From NCBI GenBank assembly GCA_021779835.1, contig JAJXZX010000006.1:62001-126000 (forward strand): a stretch of 64,000 nucleotides of DNA, given 5' to 3'. A program made the translations under genes and the position numbers. Within the stretch, counting starts at the first letter, position 1. Each line of letters opens with the position of its first letter. The stretch comes from Pseudomonadota bacterium (GTDB lineage: Bacteria > Pseudomonadota > Alphaproteobacteria > Rhodobacterales > Rhodobacteraceae). This document shows positions 29,607-38,368 of this stretch, piece by piece. Below the pieces are notes generated by a model. That model worked only from the letters and a program-made list of their open reading frames with translations. It did not search any database and was not told the origin of the DNA.

Positions 29607-30640
29607 AGATCTTAGTGACGGGCGGGGCTGGATTTATCGGATCGGCGGTGGTGCGGCAGGCAATCCGCGACGGGCATTCGGTGGTGAACCTTGACGCACT
29701 GACTTACGCGGCGTGCCTTGAGAACGTGGCCTCGGTATCGAACGCGCCCGGATATGCATTTGAGGAAGCGGACATTCGTGACCGCGCCGCGCTGGACCGG
29801 GTGTTTCAGGTCCATCAACCCGATGCCGTGATGCACCTTGCCGCAGAAAGCCATGTGGATCGCTCGATCGACGGGCCGGGCGCGTTCATTGAGACCAACG
29901 TCACCGGCACCTACAACATGCTGGAGGCCGCGCGCGCCTATTGGATGCGGATGGGCAAGCCTGCCGGGTTCCGCTTTCACCATATCTCGACCGATGAGGT
30001 GTTTGGCACTTTGGGCGCGACGGGCAAGTTCACCGAAGACACGCCCTATGCGCCGAACTCCCCCTATTCGGCGTCGAAAGCGGCAAGCGATCATCTGGTG
30101 CGCGCCTGGTCCGAGACCTATGGCCTGCCGGTGGTGATGACCAATTGTTCCAACAATTACGGGCCGTTCCACTTTCCGGAGAAGCTTATTCCGGTGGTGA
30201 TCCTCAACGCGCTCGCCGGGCGTCCGATCCCGGTTTACGGCAACGGTGCCAATGTGCGCGACTGGTTGTTTGTCGAAGATCACGCGGACGCTTTGCTGAC
30301 GGTCCTGACGCGCGGCGCATTGGGGCGCAGCTATAATATCGGCGGCGAGAACGAGGCGCGCAACATTGATCTGGTGAGGATGATTTGCACCATTCTGGAC
30401 CGGTTGAAGCCCGCGGCGGACAAATATGAACACCTGATCACATTCGTGATGGATCGCCCCGGCCATGATGCGCGCTATGCGATTGATCCGACTCGCATCC
30501 GCGAGGAACTGGGCTGGCGCCCCTCTGTTACGCTGGAGCAGGGGCTGGAGCGGACGGTGCGCTGGTATCTCGACAACGAGGATTGGTGGCGGGCGCTCGA
30601 GGCGCGCGACGGGGTTGGCAAGCGGCTGGGTCAGGGATGA
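29603..30640 (+). CDS. rfbB: dTDP-glucose 4,6-dehydratase
   Basis: Second step of dTDP-rhamnose synthesis. 345 aa SDR enzyme. NAD-binding [28 protein letters not shown], catalytic HISTDEVFG and [15 protein letters not shown] (Tyr-x3-Lys). Overlaps rfbC and the acyltransferase by 4 bp each. Confidence 0.97.
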   Translation: MKILVTGGAGFIGSAVVRQAIRDGHSVVNLDALTYAACLENVASVSNAPGYAFEEADIRDRAALDRVFQVHQPDAVMHLAAESHVDRSIDGPGAFIETNVTGTYNMLEAARAYWMRMGKPAGFRFHHISTDEVFGTLGATGKFTEDTPYAPNSPYSASKAASDHLVRAWSETYGLPVVMTNCSNNYGPFHFPEKLIPVVILNALAGRPIPVYGNGANVRDWLFVEDHADALLTVLTRGALGRSYNIGGENEARNIDLVRMICTILDRLKPAADKYEHLITFVMDRPGHDARYAIDPTRIREELGWRPSVTLEQGLERTVRWYLDNEDWWRALEARDGVGKRLGQG

Positions 30641-31773
30641 TCGCCGGGCGCCCCAAGCATCGATTTGTTATCCTCGACAGCTTGCGCGGCGTTTGCGCGA
30701 TCATGGTGGCGCTATTCCATTTCCGAGCGAACAGCCATGTCGACGCGCTGCCTCTGGTGCGCGACAGCTGGCTGTTCGTCGACTTCTTCTTCGTGCTGTC
30801 GGGGTTTGTCATCGCCGCGAATTATCAGGAGAAATTGACATCTGGATCGGTTTCGTCCGGCCGGTTCATGGCATTGCGCCTGGCGCGGGTTTATCCGCTG
30901 CACGTGTTCATGCTTGTCCTTTTTTTATTGGTTGAGGTTATGATGGCCGTGCTTCCGATCGGGCATGGCATGTTGGGCCACGACCCGTTTTCGGGCACGC
31001 GCAGCCTTGAGTTGATCCCAGAAAACCTGTTGTTGATGCAAAGCCTCGCCGGGCCGGGAATTGCCAGTTGGAATGTGCCGTCATGGTCGATCAGCGCAGA
31101 GGTCTGGACCTATCTCGTCTTTGCCGGCTCCATGATGTTTGGCCGGATCGGTCATGCGATATTCTGGGCCCTGACGCTGGTGCTCGCACCCCTGATGATT
31201 TTGATCTGGCATGGATCCTCGATGGCGCTTGAGGCGGATGGCGGGATGTTGCGCTGCCTTGTCGGGTTCGGCACGGGCGTGATGCTTTGGGCGATTTGGA
31301 AGCGCGATCTGGTGCCTGCGCGGGTAATGGGTTGGATCGAGGTGCCGGTGATGGCGCTTGTGGTGATCTTCGTAATCTTCGCGCCGGGGCTGGGGCTTAC
31401 CATGCTCGGACCGATTGTATTCGGGCTTGCTGTCTGGACCTTCACGGCTGAACGGGGTGTGCTTTCGTCGCTGTTGGCGCACCGGGTGTTTGTCACGTTG
31501 GGCACATTGTCCTATTCGATTTACATGACGCAGACCTTTGTTCATGCCCGGATGAAGAATTTGGCGACGGTGGTGCAGGCCCACATGCATACCCCACTTT
31601 ATGCCAATCAGGTCCAGCAATTGTTCGGCACAACGAAGTGGATGGGCGACGGGTTCGTGGTGGCTTGCTGTGTTGTAACGGTCATGGTCTCGACGCTGAC
31701 TTACCGATATGTCGAGTTGCCGGGCCAGGGGCTTGTCCGTCGTCGCCCGATTGTTCAGCCGGAGGCATTATGA
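30637..31773 (+). CDS. Acyltransferase 3 family membrane protein
   Basis: 378 aa, about ten hydrophobic spans, inner membrane. [24 protein letters not shown] carries the conserved D-S-x-R-G and the essential [19 protein letters not shown] follows as motif 2. Transfers acyl (often acetyl) groups to polysaccharides or lipids. Its position between rfbB and rfbD, with ATGA overlaps on both sides, strongly implies it decorates the product of this locus. ATG 30637 chosen at the overlap. Confidence 0.9.
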   Translation: MIAGRPKHRFVILDSLRGVCAIMVALFHFRANSHVDALPLVRDSWLFVDFFFVLSGFVIAANYQEKLTSGSVSSGRFMALRLARVYPLHVFMLVLFLLVEVMMAVLPIGHGMLGHDPFSGTRSLELIPENLLLMQSLAGPGIASWNVPSWSISAEVWTYLVFAGSMMFGRIGHAIFWALTLVLAPLMILIWHGSSMALEADGGMLRCLVGFGTGVMLWAIWKRDLVPARVMGWIEVPVMALVVIFVIFAPGLGLTMLGPIVFGLAVWTFTAERGVLSSLLAHRVFVTLGTLSYSIYMTQTFVHARMKNLATVVQAHMHTPLYANQVQQLFGTTKWMGDGFVVACCVVTVMVSTLTYRYVELPGQGLVRRRPIVQPEAL

Positions 31774-32624
31774 AACTTTTGGTATTTGGTCGGTCCGGGC
31801 AGGTTGCCACAGAGTTGCAGCGCATCGCGCCAGACGCGGTGTTTCTGGGCCGTGACGTGGCGGATATGTCGGATCCCGCCGCATGTGCTGCGGCGATCGC
31901 CGCGCATCGTCCTGACGCTGTGATCAACGCAGCGGCATGGACCGCGGTGGACAAGGCAGAGGCCGAGGAAGCGGCGGCATTGCTGGTAAATGGCGAAGCT
32001 CCAGCGGCAATGGCGCGTGCCTGCGCGGGGCTAGGCGTGCCGTTCGTGCATATCTCGACCGATTATGTCTTCGACGGGTCGGGTGACCGGCCGTGGCGCC
32101 CCGACGATGCGACCGGGCCACTCGGTGCTTATGGGCGCACGAAGCTCGCGGGAGAGGCGGGGGTGCGTGCGGCGGGCGGGGTGCATGGCATCTTGCGTAC
32201 CTCTTGGGTGTTTTCGGCGCATGGCGCGAATTTCGTGAAGACGATGCTGCGTGTCGGCGCGACGCGCGAGCGGATGACAGTGGTGGGCGATCAGGTCGGT
32301 GGGCCGACGCCCGCCGCGGCGATTGCGGCGGCGGTGCTGCAGATGGCGCGGGTGTTGGGCGAGCGGCCCGAGGTGGGCGGAACCTATCATTTCGCGGGCG
32401 CGCCGGATGCAAGTTGGGCCGACTTCGCGCGCGAGATATTTGCGCAGGCCAGGATGCCGGTGACGGTCGAGGATATTCCAACCTCTGCCTATCCGACGCC
32501 CGCGCGCAGGCCGGCAAATTCGCGGATGGATTGCACGTCGTTGGCTGAGGCGTTCGGCATCGCACGCCCTGATTGGCGCGCAGGTTTGGCCGGTGTGTTA
32601 CACGAGTTGGGAGCGGGTAAATGA
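31770..32624 (+). CDS. rfbD: dTDP-4-dehydrorhamnose reductase
   Basis: Last step of dTDP-L-rhamnose synthesis. 284 aa. [18 protein letters not shown] (NAD(P) motif), [24 protein letters not shown] with catalytic Tyr and Lys. Start ATG 31770 in ATGA overlap with the acyltransferase stop. Confidence 0.96.
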   Translation: MKLLVFGRSGQVATELQRIAPDAVFLGRDVADMSDPAACAAAIAAHRPDAVINAAAWTAVDKAEAEEAAALLVNGEAPAAMARACAGLGVPFVHISTDYVFDGSGDRPWRPDDATGPLGAYGRTKLAGEAGVRAAGGVHGILRTSWVFSAHGANFVKTMLRVGATRERMTVVGDQVGGPTPAAAIAAAVLQMARVLGERPEVGGTYHFAGAPDASWADFAREIFAQARMPVTVEDIPTSAYPTPARRPANSRMDCTSLAEAFGIARPDWRAGLAGVLHELGAGK

Positions 32625-33496
32625 GCGAGCGTAAGGGTATTATTCTGGCTGGCGGCTCGGGCACGCGGCTTTATCCGATCACCATGGGAGTGTCGAAGCA
32701 GCTGCTGCCGCTCTACGACAAGCCGATGATTTATTATCCCCTCTCGGTCCTGATGCTGGCGGGAATTCGCGAGATTCTGATCATCACCACGCCCGACGAC
32801 CAGCCGCAGTTCAAACGGCTGCTGGGCGATGGTAGCCAGTGGGGACTGAGGCTTTCCTATGTGGTGCAGCCCTCGCCCGACGGCTTGGCGCAGGCCTATC
32901 TGTTGGGCGAAGAGTTCCTTGACGGCGCACCCTCGGCACTGGTGCTGGGTGATAACATCTTTTTCGGGCACGGATTGCCCGAGGTTCTGGCCGCCGCGGA
33001 TGCGCGCGAAGTAGGAGGAACCGTGTTCGGCTATCGCGTGTCGGACCCCGAGCGGTACGGCGTGGTGGAGTTTGATCGCGACGGCGTGGTGCGCTCGATT
33101 ATCGAAAAGCCGGAGGTGCCGCCATCGGATTATGCCGTGACCGGGCTCTATTTTCTGGATGGAACCGCACCCGCAAAGGCGCGTGAGGTGAAGCCGTCGC
33201 CGCGTGGCGAGTTGGAGATCGTGACGCTGCTGGAGATGTATTTGGCCGAGGGCACGCTGCAGGTCGAAAAAATGGGGCGTGGCTATGCGTGGCTGGATAC
33301 CGGCACGCATGGCAGCCTGCTTGACGCGGGCAACTTCGTGCGGACGCTGGAGCTGCGGCAGGGGTTGCAGGTCGGCAGCCCCGACGAGATCGCCTATGCC
33401 GCCGGTTGGATCGACAAGACCGGGCTTGCGCGACAGGCCAAGCTGTTCGGCAAGACCGACTATGGGCGCTATTTGGACCGGTTGGGGCGCGAATGA
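32621..33496 (+). CDS. rfbA: Glucose-1-phosphate thymidylyltransferase
   Basis: First step of dTDP-rhamnose synthesis. 291 aa. [14 protein letters not shown] signature, [27 protein letters not shown]. Last gene of the right arm, overlapping rfbD by 4 bp; converges on gnd after 39 bp. Confidence 0.97.
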   Translation: MSERKGIILAGGSGTRLYPITMGVSKQLLPLYDKPMIYYPLSVLMLAGIREILIITTPDDQPQFKRLLGDGSQWGLRLSYVVQPSPDGLAQAYLLGEEFLDGAPSALVLGDNIFFGHGLPEVLAAADAREVGGTVFGYRVSDPERYGVVEFDRDGVVRSIIEKPEVPPSDYAVTGLYFLDGTAPAKAREVKPSPRGELEIVTLLEMYLAEGTLQVEKMGRGYAWLDTGTHGSLLDAGNFVRTLELRQGLQVGSPDEIAYAAGWIDKTGLARQAKLFGKTDYGRYLDRLGRE

Positions 33497-33517
33497 CGGG
33501 CGACGTTTAGCCGCCCG
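33497..33517. terminator. Small hairpin between convergent rfbA and gnd
   Basis: CGGGCG (33497-33502) / CGCCCG (33512-33517), 9-nt loop, directly after the rfbA stop. No T-run; weak candidate for ending both transcripts. Confidence 0.3.
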
Positions 33518-33535
33518 ACCAATGCGAATATTCGT

Positions 33536-34948
33536 TCAGAAATGGCCACCCCACGGGCCATGATGATGATCCGCTCCATCGGTGCGGTCAAAGCCATGGG
33601 CCCCAAAGAAGTCGCGCTGGCCTTGGATCATATTCGCGGTAGAGCGTGCGGTGCGCATGATGTCGAAATACGCCAGACCCGCAGACAGTGCAGGCATCGG
33701 CAAGCCCTGCCGCGCGGCCAAGGCTACGGTTTCGCGTAACGCGCCGTGGGTGGCTTTCAGCCGTTCAGTGAAGGCGGGCGCGAGCATGAGGTTTTGCCCC
33801 GGATGCGCGGACAGAGCACTTGCCATATCGTTGAGCATTGCGGAACGGATGATGCATCCTTCGCGCCAAACGCGGGCGATGTCGGGCAAGGGGAGCGGCC
33901 AGTCGAATGCCTTTGCAGCGTCCTGGATCATCGCAAAGCCTTGCGCGTAGCAGAGGATCTTTCCCGCCATCAACGCCTGCTGTAGCGTGTCGACGGTCAG
34001 CGCGCCGGGGGCGAGGTGTTGCGGGGCGGGGCCGAACGTTGCCTCTCCGATCTGACGCTCTGCCAGACGGGCGGAAAGGTTGCGGGCCGCTACTGCCGCC
34101 TCAATCACCGTGACGGGCGCGGCGAGTTGTTGTGCCTCGATCACGGTCCAGCGGCCAGTGCCTTTCTGGCCTGCGCGATCGAGGATGAGGTCAAGCATCG
34201 GCTTACCGGTTAGCGGGTCGGCTGCCGCGGCAACTTCGCCAGAGATTTCAATAAGGTAGGATTGCAGCGGCCCAGTGTTCCACCTGCGGAAGACCTCGGC
34301 GATGGCGGTGGCGGACATCCCCATGCCATCCCGCAACGCGCCGTAAACCTCGGCGATCATCTGCATGTCGGCGTATTCGATGCCATTGTGGACGGCTTTG
34401 ACAAAGTGCCCCGCACCTGCCGGGCCCATGTAGGTTGCGCAGGGTTCGCCCTCATACTTGGCCGAGATGGCGCGCAGGATGGGGGCGACCCGGTCCCAAT
34501 CTTCGCGCTGGCCGCCGCCCATGATCGAGGGGCCGTGGCGCGCGCCTTCCTCGCCGCCCGAGACGCCGATGCCAAGAAAGCGTGGGCCGCCTTTGGCCGT
34601 GTCGGCGGCGCGACGGTCGGTGTCGTGGAAATTGGCGTTGCCCGCGTCGATGATCATGTCGCCCGGAGACAAAAGTGGCGTGAGGGCTGCGATTTGTTCA
34701 TCGACCGCGGGACCTGCCGGGACCATCAGGATGATCGCGCGCGGCGGTTTGATGGCGGCGACGAGGTCGGTGAGCGTATCGGTGGGCGTTATTCGTTGCG
34801 CAAGCTCGCCCGCGCCCGCAAAGAAGCTGTGCGTGGTCGCGGTGGTGCGGTTCCAAACCGCGATGGGAAAGCCCTTTTCTGCGATGTTGAGGGCGAGCAT
34901 TGCGCCCATGGTGCCAAGCCCGATCAGGCCGATCTCTGCATTGCTCAT
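33536..34948 (-). CDS. gnd: 6-phosphogluconate dehydrogenase, NADP-dependent, decarboxylating
   Basis: Oxidative pentose phosphate pathway: 6-phosphogluconate to ribulose-5-phosphate. 470 aa, the long (E. coli-like) form. NADP site GLGTMGAMLALNIAEKG, WNRTT; substrate signature LGIGVSGGEEGARHGPSIM; catalytic KAVHNGIEYADMQMIAEVY. C-terminus contains FGAHGFDR. Complete. Followed on the same strand (upstream) by a 2-hydroxyacid dehydrogenase 13 bp away. Confidence 0.96.
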   Translation of the reverse strand: MSNAEIGLIGLGTMGAMLALNIAEKGFPIAVWNRTTATTHSFFAGAGELAQRITPTDTLTDLVAAIKPPRAIILMVPAGPAVDEQIAALTPLLSPGDMIIDAGNANFHDTDRRAADTAKGGPRFLGIGVSGGEEGARHGPSIMGGGQREDWDRVAPILRAISAKYEGEPCATYMGPAGAGHFVKAVHNGIEYADMQMIAEVYGALRDGMGMSATAIAEVFRRWNTGPLQSYLIEISGEVAAAADPLTGKPMLDLILDRAGQKGTGRWTVIEAQQLAAPVTVIEAAVAARNLSARLAERQIGEATFGPAPQHLAPGALTVDTLQQALMAGKILCYAQGFAMIQDAAKAFDWPLPLPDIARVWREGCIIRSAMLNDMASALSAHPGQNLMLAPAFTERLKATHGALRETVALAARQGLPMPALSAGLAYFDIMRTARSTANMIQGQRDFFGAHGFDRTDGADHHHGPWGGHF

Positions 34949-34961
34949 TGAATGTGAACCT

Positions 34962-35906
34962 TTATTCGGTAACGGGTGTCAGAAGGGGAAGCCCCGCAAA
35001 GTGGGCGGTGAGATTATCGCGCATGAGTTGGCCCATGGCACGGCGCGTCTCAACCGTGGCAGAGCCAATGTGGGGTTGCAGCAGAACATTATCGAGTTGG
35101 AGGAACCGCGGGTTCAAGTTCGGCTCTGCGTCGAACACATCCAGAGCAGCACCGGCGATGCCATGGGACGCCAGCAGCTCAAGAAGAGCGCACTCATCGA
35201 TGTTGGCGGCGCGACTGATGTTGATGATGATGCCTTCGGGGCCAAGCGCACGCAACACTTGTGCGTTGACGATGTGGCGGGTCTCTGCCGACGCCGCAAG
35301 GGCGACGAAGAGGATGTCGGACCGGGCTGCCAACGCGATTGGGTCGGGGATGAAGGTCCAAGGGGTCGCTTTGGCGCTGTGCGCCGAATAGGCGATGTCC
35401 ATGCCAAAGCCAGAAAGGCGATGCGCAATTGCGGTGCCGATGCGGCCAAGGCCAAGGATACCGGCCCTGCGCCCAAAGGCACGGCGACTAACGGGGAAAG
35501 ATCCCTGCGCGGCCCAATTCCCCGAGCGCACCCAAGCGTCCGCCTGCACGGTGCGGCGCGTGAGCGCCAACATCATCGCGATGGCGAGGTCGGCAACGTC
35601 GCCGGTCAGCACGTCGGGTGTATTGGTAACCGCGATGCCGCGAGCGCGGCAGGTGGCGAGGTCAACTGCGTCATACCCAACGCCATATATCGCGATCAGT
35701 TCGAGGTTTGGGCAGGCGTGGATGATGGCTTGGCTTGCGCCTGCAGTGCCACTCGTTGCAATTGCCCGGACCTTGTGGCCAACCTCGGCTAGAAAAGCGG
35801 CAGGATCGCGGGCAGCGTAATAGCGGTGAAGCGCGTAGGCTTCGCTGAGGGGCGCCTCGTCCCACTCTGGGTAGCTGCCGATCTGAAGCACATGCGGCTT
35901 GGTCAT
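34962..35906 (-). CDS. D-isomer-specific 2-hydroxyacid dehydrogenase
   Basis: 314 aa. NAD(P)-binding GLGRIGTAIAHRL, then the catalytic trio: Arg in NISRAANID, Glu in DAEPNLN and His in LLQPHIGSAT. Closest in pattern to glyoxylate/hydroxypyruvate reductases, which would use NADPH from gnd, but the exact substrate cannot be read from sequence. Probably co-transcribed with gnd (13-bp gap). Confidence 0.9.
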   Translation of the reverse strand: MTKPHVLQIGSYPEWDEAPLSEAYALHRYYAARDPAAFLAEVGHKVRAIATSGTAGASQAIIHACPNLELIAIYGVGYDAVDLATCRARGIAVTNTPDVLTGDVADLAIAMMLALTRRTVQADAWVRSGNWAAQGSFPVSRRAFGRRAGILGLGRIGTAIAHRLSGFGMDIAYSAHSAKATPWTFIPDPIALAARSDILFVALAASAETRHIVNAQVLRALGPEGIIINISRAANIDECALLELLASHGIAGAALDVFDAEPNLNPRFLQLDNVLLQPHIGSATVETRRAMGQLMRDNLTAHFAGLPLLTPVTE

Positions 35907-36134
35907 GGCATTGGCTCGTCCAGACTCCCGTGGTATCGCTAACTTAATCGGCGCAGGCGAGGGTGTCGAGGTGGAATTCAGGCTGGAACGGGAAGGTGAG
36001 AGCGGCGAATTGAATCCGCGCGCGCGACGCTTCTCATATGTATTCTACAGTTAGGAAAGCTGACGCAGATCAACGCGGTTGATTGCTAGACGCAGGATTG
36101 ATCGCGCACTGCTGCAGAATACCGGACATTCAGG

Positions 36135-36160
36135 GACGCAGACCGATGACGCAGACCGAT
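36135..36160 (+). repeat. 13-bp perfect tandem duplication across a start codon
   Basis: GACGCAGACCGAT occurs twice in a row (36135-36147 and 36148-36160). The first copy supplies the AT of the ATG at 36146 used by the phosphate acyltransferase. Thirteen is not a multiple of three, so a copy-number change alters which ATG is in frame. Confidence 0.8.
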
Positions 36161-37108
36161 GATACTGTACGCCGCACTCACCACGTCTTTTCCCGAATTA
36201 TTGCACAGGCCGAAGTGACGCCCGCCATTCCGACCGCGGTGGTCTATCCGATTAGCGAGGTCGCTTTGCGCGGCACCTGCGAGGCGGCGGCGGCCAAGGT
36301 TATCGTGCCGATCCTGATTGGACCCGCTGCGCGGATCACCGCGCTCGCGGCAAGCCTCGGGCTCGACATCTCGGGCTTTGAACTGGTTGCGGCGGCTTCG
36401 GACCAAGCGGCCGCTGAGACAGCGGTCGAAATGTGCCGTAGTGGCAAGGCGCGGATTTTGATGAAGGGCGACCTGCACAGCGATATTTTCATGAAGGCGG
36501 TGACGCAGGATGTTACGGGCCTTCGGACTGCGCGGCGCATTAGCCATGTGTTCATCTTTGATGTTCCAGCCTATCCGCGGATGCTGATGATCACCGATGC
36601 AGCGGTTAATATCGCGCCGACGCTGATGGACAAGGCGGACATCGTGCAGAACGCAATCGATCTGGCGCATGTGCTGGGTTTGGCGAAGCCCCGCGTTGCG
36701 ATCCTGTCGGCGGTGGAAACGGTGAACCCAAAGATCCTGTCGACGATCGATGCGGCAGCACTGTGCAAGATGGCAGATCGCGGGCAGATTACCGGCGGGG
36801 TGGTGGACGGGCCGCTGGCCTTTGACAATGCTGTCAGCTTTCGCGCCGCAGAGATCAAGCATATCGACTCACCTGTCGCGGGGCGGGCTGACATTCTGGT
36901 GGTGCCGGATATTGAATCGGGCAACATGCTGGCTAAACAGTTGGAATATCTGGCCAATGCAGAGGCGGCGGGGATTGTGTTGGGCGCGCGGGTGCCGATC
37001 GTGCTGACCAGCCGGGCCGACGGCGCGAAGGCGCGGCTCGCCTCGTGTGCTGTGGCGGCAATGGTTGCAGAGGCGGCGGCGAAGGCATTGATTGCGGTGG
37101 TGGAATAG
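36146..37108 (+). CDS. Phosphate acetyl/butyryltransferase family protein
   Basis: Interconverts an acyl-CoA and an acyl phosphate. 320 aa, the short PTA/PTB fold: ILMKGDLHSDIFMKAV, ISHVFIFDVPAYPR, VAILSAVETVNPKI, GPLAFDNAVS and ILVVPDIESGNMLAKQL are the family blocks. The partner acetate kinase is not in the window, so the pathway (overflow acetate, sulfoacetaldehyde or butyrate) is open. ATG 36146 (MTQTDD) lies in the tandem duplication with AGGGA 10 nt upstream; a TTG at 36083 in the same frame is less likely. Confidence 0.88.
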   Translation: MTQTDDTVRRTHHVFSRIIAQAEVTPAIPTAVVYPISEVALRGTCEAAAAKVIVPILIGPAARITALAASLGLDISGFELVAAASDQAAAETAVEMCRSGKARILMKGDLHSDIFMKAVTQDVTGLRTARRISHVFIFDVPAYPRMLMITDAAVNIAPTLMDKADIVQNAIDLAHVLGLAKPRVAILSAVETVNPKILSTIDAAALCKMADRGQITGGVVDGPLAFDNAVSFRAAEIKHIDSPVAGRADILVVPDIESGNMLAKQLEYLANAEAAGIVLGARVPIVLTSRADGAKARLASCAVAAMVAEAAAKALIAVVE

Positions 37109-37165
37109 GCGCGCTTGCATCGCGGCTGTCCCTTGTTAGAGTCCGTTCCAAAGGGAGTTTCCACG

Positions 37166-38338
37166 ATGCGATTGCTAGCTTTTGCGATGCTTGGGGCCTT
37201 GGCGGCGGGTCCGGTTGCGGCGGTGCCTTGTGGCGGCGGTTTCCCGGCCTTCATTGCCGCGATGAAATCCGAAGCAATTACGGAAGGTCATTCCCCGGCC
37301 AAAGTTGATGCCTTCTTTGCCGGCGCGGTGAACGACGAGAGCGTACTACGGGCCGATCTGGCGCAGGGTGTATTCCGCAAGACGTTCGAGGAGTTTTCGC
37401 ATTCGCTGATCAGTCGCGGGCGGCTTGAACGCGCGCGGGCGAATGCACAGAGATATGCCAGCGTGTTCGAGCGGGCGCGCAAGACCTACGGAGTGCCACC
37501 GGGGATATTGTTGTCGTTCTGGGCGTTCGAGACGGACTTTGGCGCGGTGCAGGGTAATTTTAATACCCGGAATGCGCTGGTGACCTTGGCGCATGATTGC
37601 CGCAGGCCAGAGATCTTTCAGCCGCAGGTGATGGCGGCGCTGAGCCTATATGAAAAGGGCGAGTTTGATCCGGCGACGACCAAGGGCGCCTGGGCGGGCG
37701 AGATCGGCATGGTGCAGATGCTGCCCAAGGATATTCTGGAACGGGGCGTCGATGGGGATGGCGACGGGCGCGTGACGCTGAAGACGTCGGCGCCGGATGC
37801 GATTCTGTCGGCGGCGCACATGCTGTCGATGTTTGGCTGGCACGCCGGGCAGCCTTGGCTGACCGAGGTGCGGCTGCCTGCGTCCTTCGATTGGGCCAAG
37901 ACTGGGCTGGATCATCAGATGACGGTGGCCGAATGGGACGCGATGGGGGTGAAGCCGCGTGTGGGCGGGTTGCCCGCCGGTTCGTTGAGCGCGTCCGTTC
38001 TATTGCCGCAGGGACGTAAGGGCCCAGCGTTTCTGGTCTATCCGAACTATATGGTCCTGTTCGACTGGAACAAAAGCTTTATCTACGTGACGACGGCGGC
38101 CTATTTCGCGACCGAGATCGAAGGCGCGCCCGAGTATGATGCTGGTCATCCCGACCCGGCCTTATCGGCGGACGAAATGATTGCCTTGCAGAAAAAGCTG
38201 ATGCGCCACGGGCATGACGTCGGCAAGCTGGACGGGATATTGGGTGCGGCGACGCGGGCGGCGGTCCAGCAAGAGCAGGTGCGGCTAGGGCTTCCGGCAG
38301 ACGGCTGGCCAACCCAAGAATTGCTAGGGCGGCTTTAG
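37166..38338 (+). CDS. Lytic murein transglycosylase (MltB/SLT_2 type) with peptidoglycan-binding domain
   Basis: 390 aa periplasmic enzyme that cleaves peptidoglycan to anhydro-muropeptides. Signal peptide MRLLAFAMLGALAAGPVAA; catalytic Glu in FWAFETDFGAVQGNFNT; EIGMVQMLPKDIL; a C-terminal PG_binding_1 domain (about 330-390, LQKKLMRHGHDVGKLDGILG). No lipobox, so soluble. AAGGGAG ribosome-binding site. Converges on smc with a 30-bp gap. Confidence 0.93.
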   Translation: MRLLAFAMLGALAAGPVAAVPCGGGFPAFIAAMKSEAITEGHSPAKVDAFFAGAVNDESVLRADLAQGVFRKTFEEFSHSLISRGRLERARANAQRYASVFERARKTYGVPPGILLSFWAFETDFGAVQGNFNTRNALVTLAHDCRRPEIFQPQVMAALSLYEKGEFDPATTKGAWAGEIGMVQMLPKDILERGVDGDGDGRVTLKTSAPDAILSAAHMLSMFGWHAGQPWLTEVRLPASFDWAKTGLDHQMTVAEWDAMGVKPRVGGLPAGSLSASVLLPQGRKGPAFLVYPNYMVLFDWNKSFIYVTTAAYFATEIEGAPEYDAGHPDPALSADEMIALQKKLMRHGHDVGKLDGILGAATRAAVQQEQVRLGLPADGWPTQELLGRL

Positions 38339-38368
38339 GCGCGCAGGGCGTCGCTTGCCATGATACCG

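Noticed and set aside
34458-35792. 444-codon plus-strand frame across gnd and the hydroxyacid dehydrogenase
   Set aside because: It crosses the gap between two clearly coding minus-strand genes and shows no recognisable domain; shadow frame.
36083-36145. Upstream TTG start for the phosphate acyltransferase
   Set aside because: The extra 21 residues do not resemble the family N-terminus, and the ATG at 36146 has a suitable AGGGA site.
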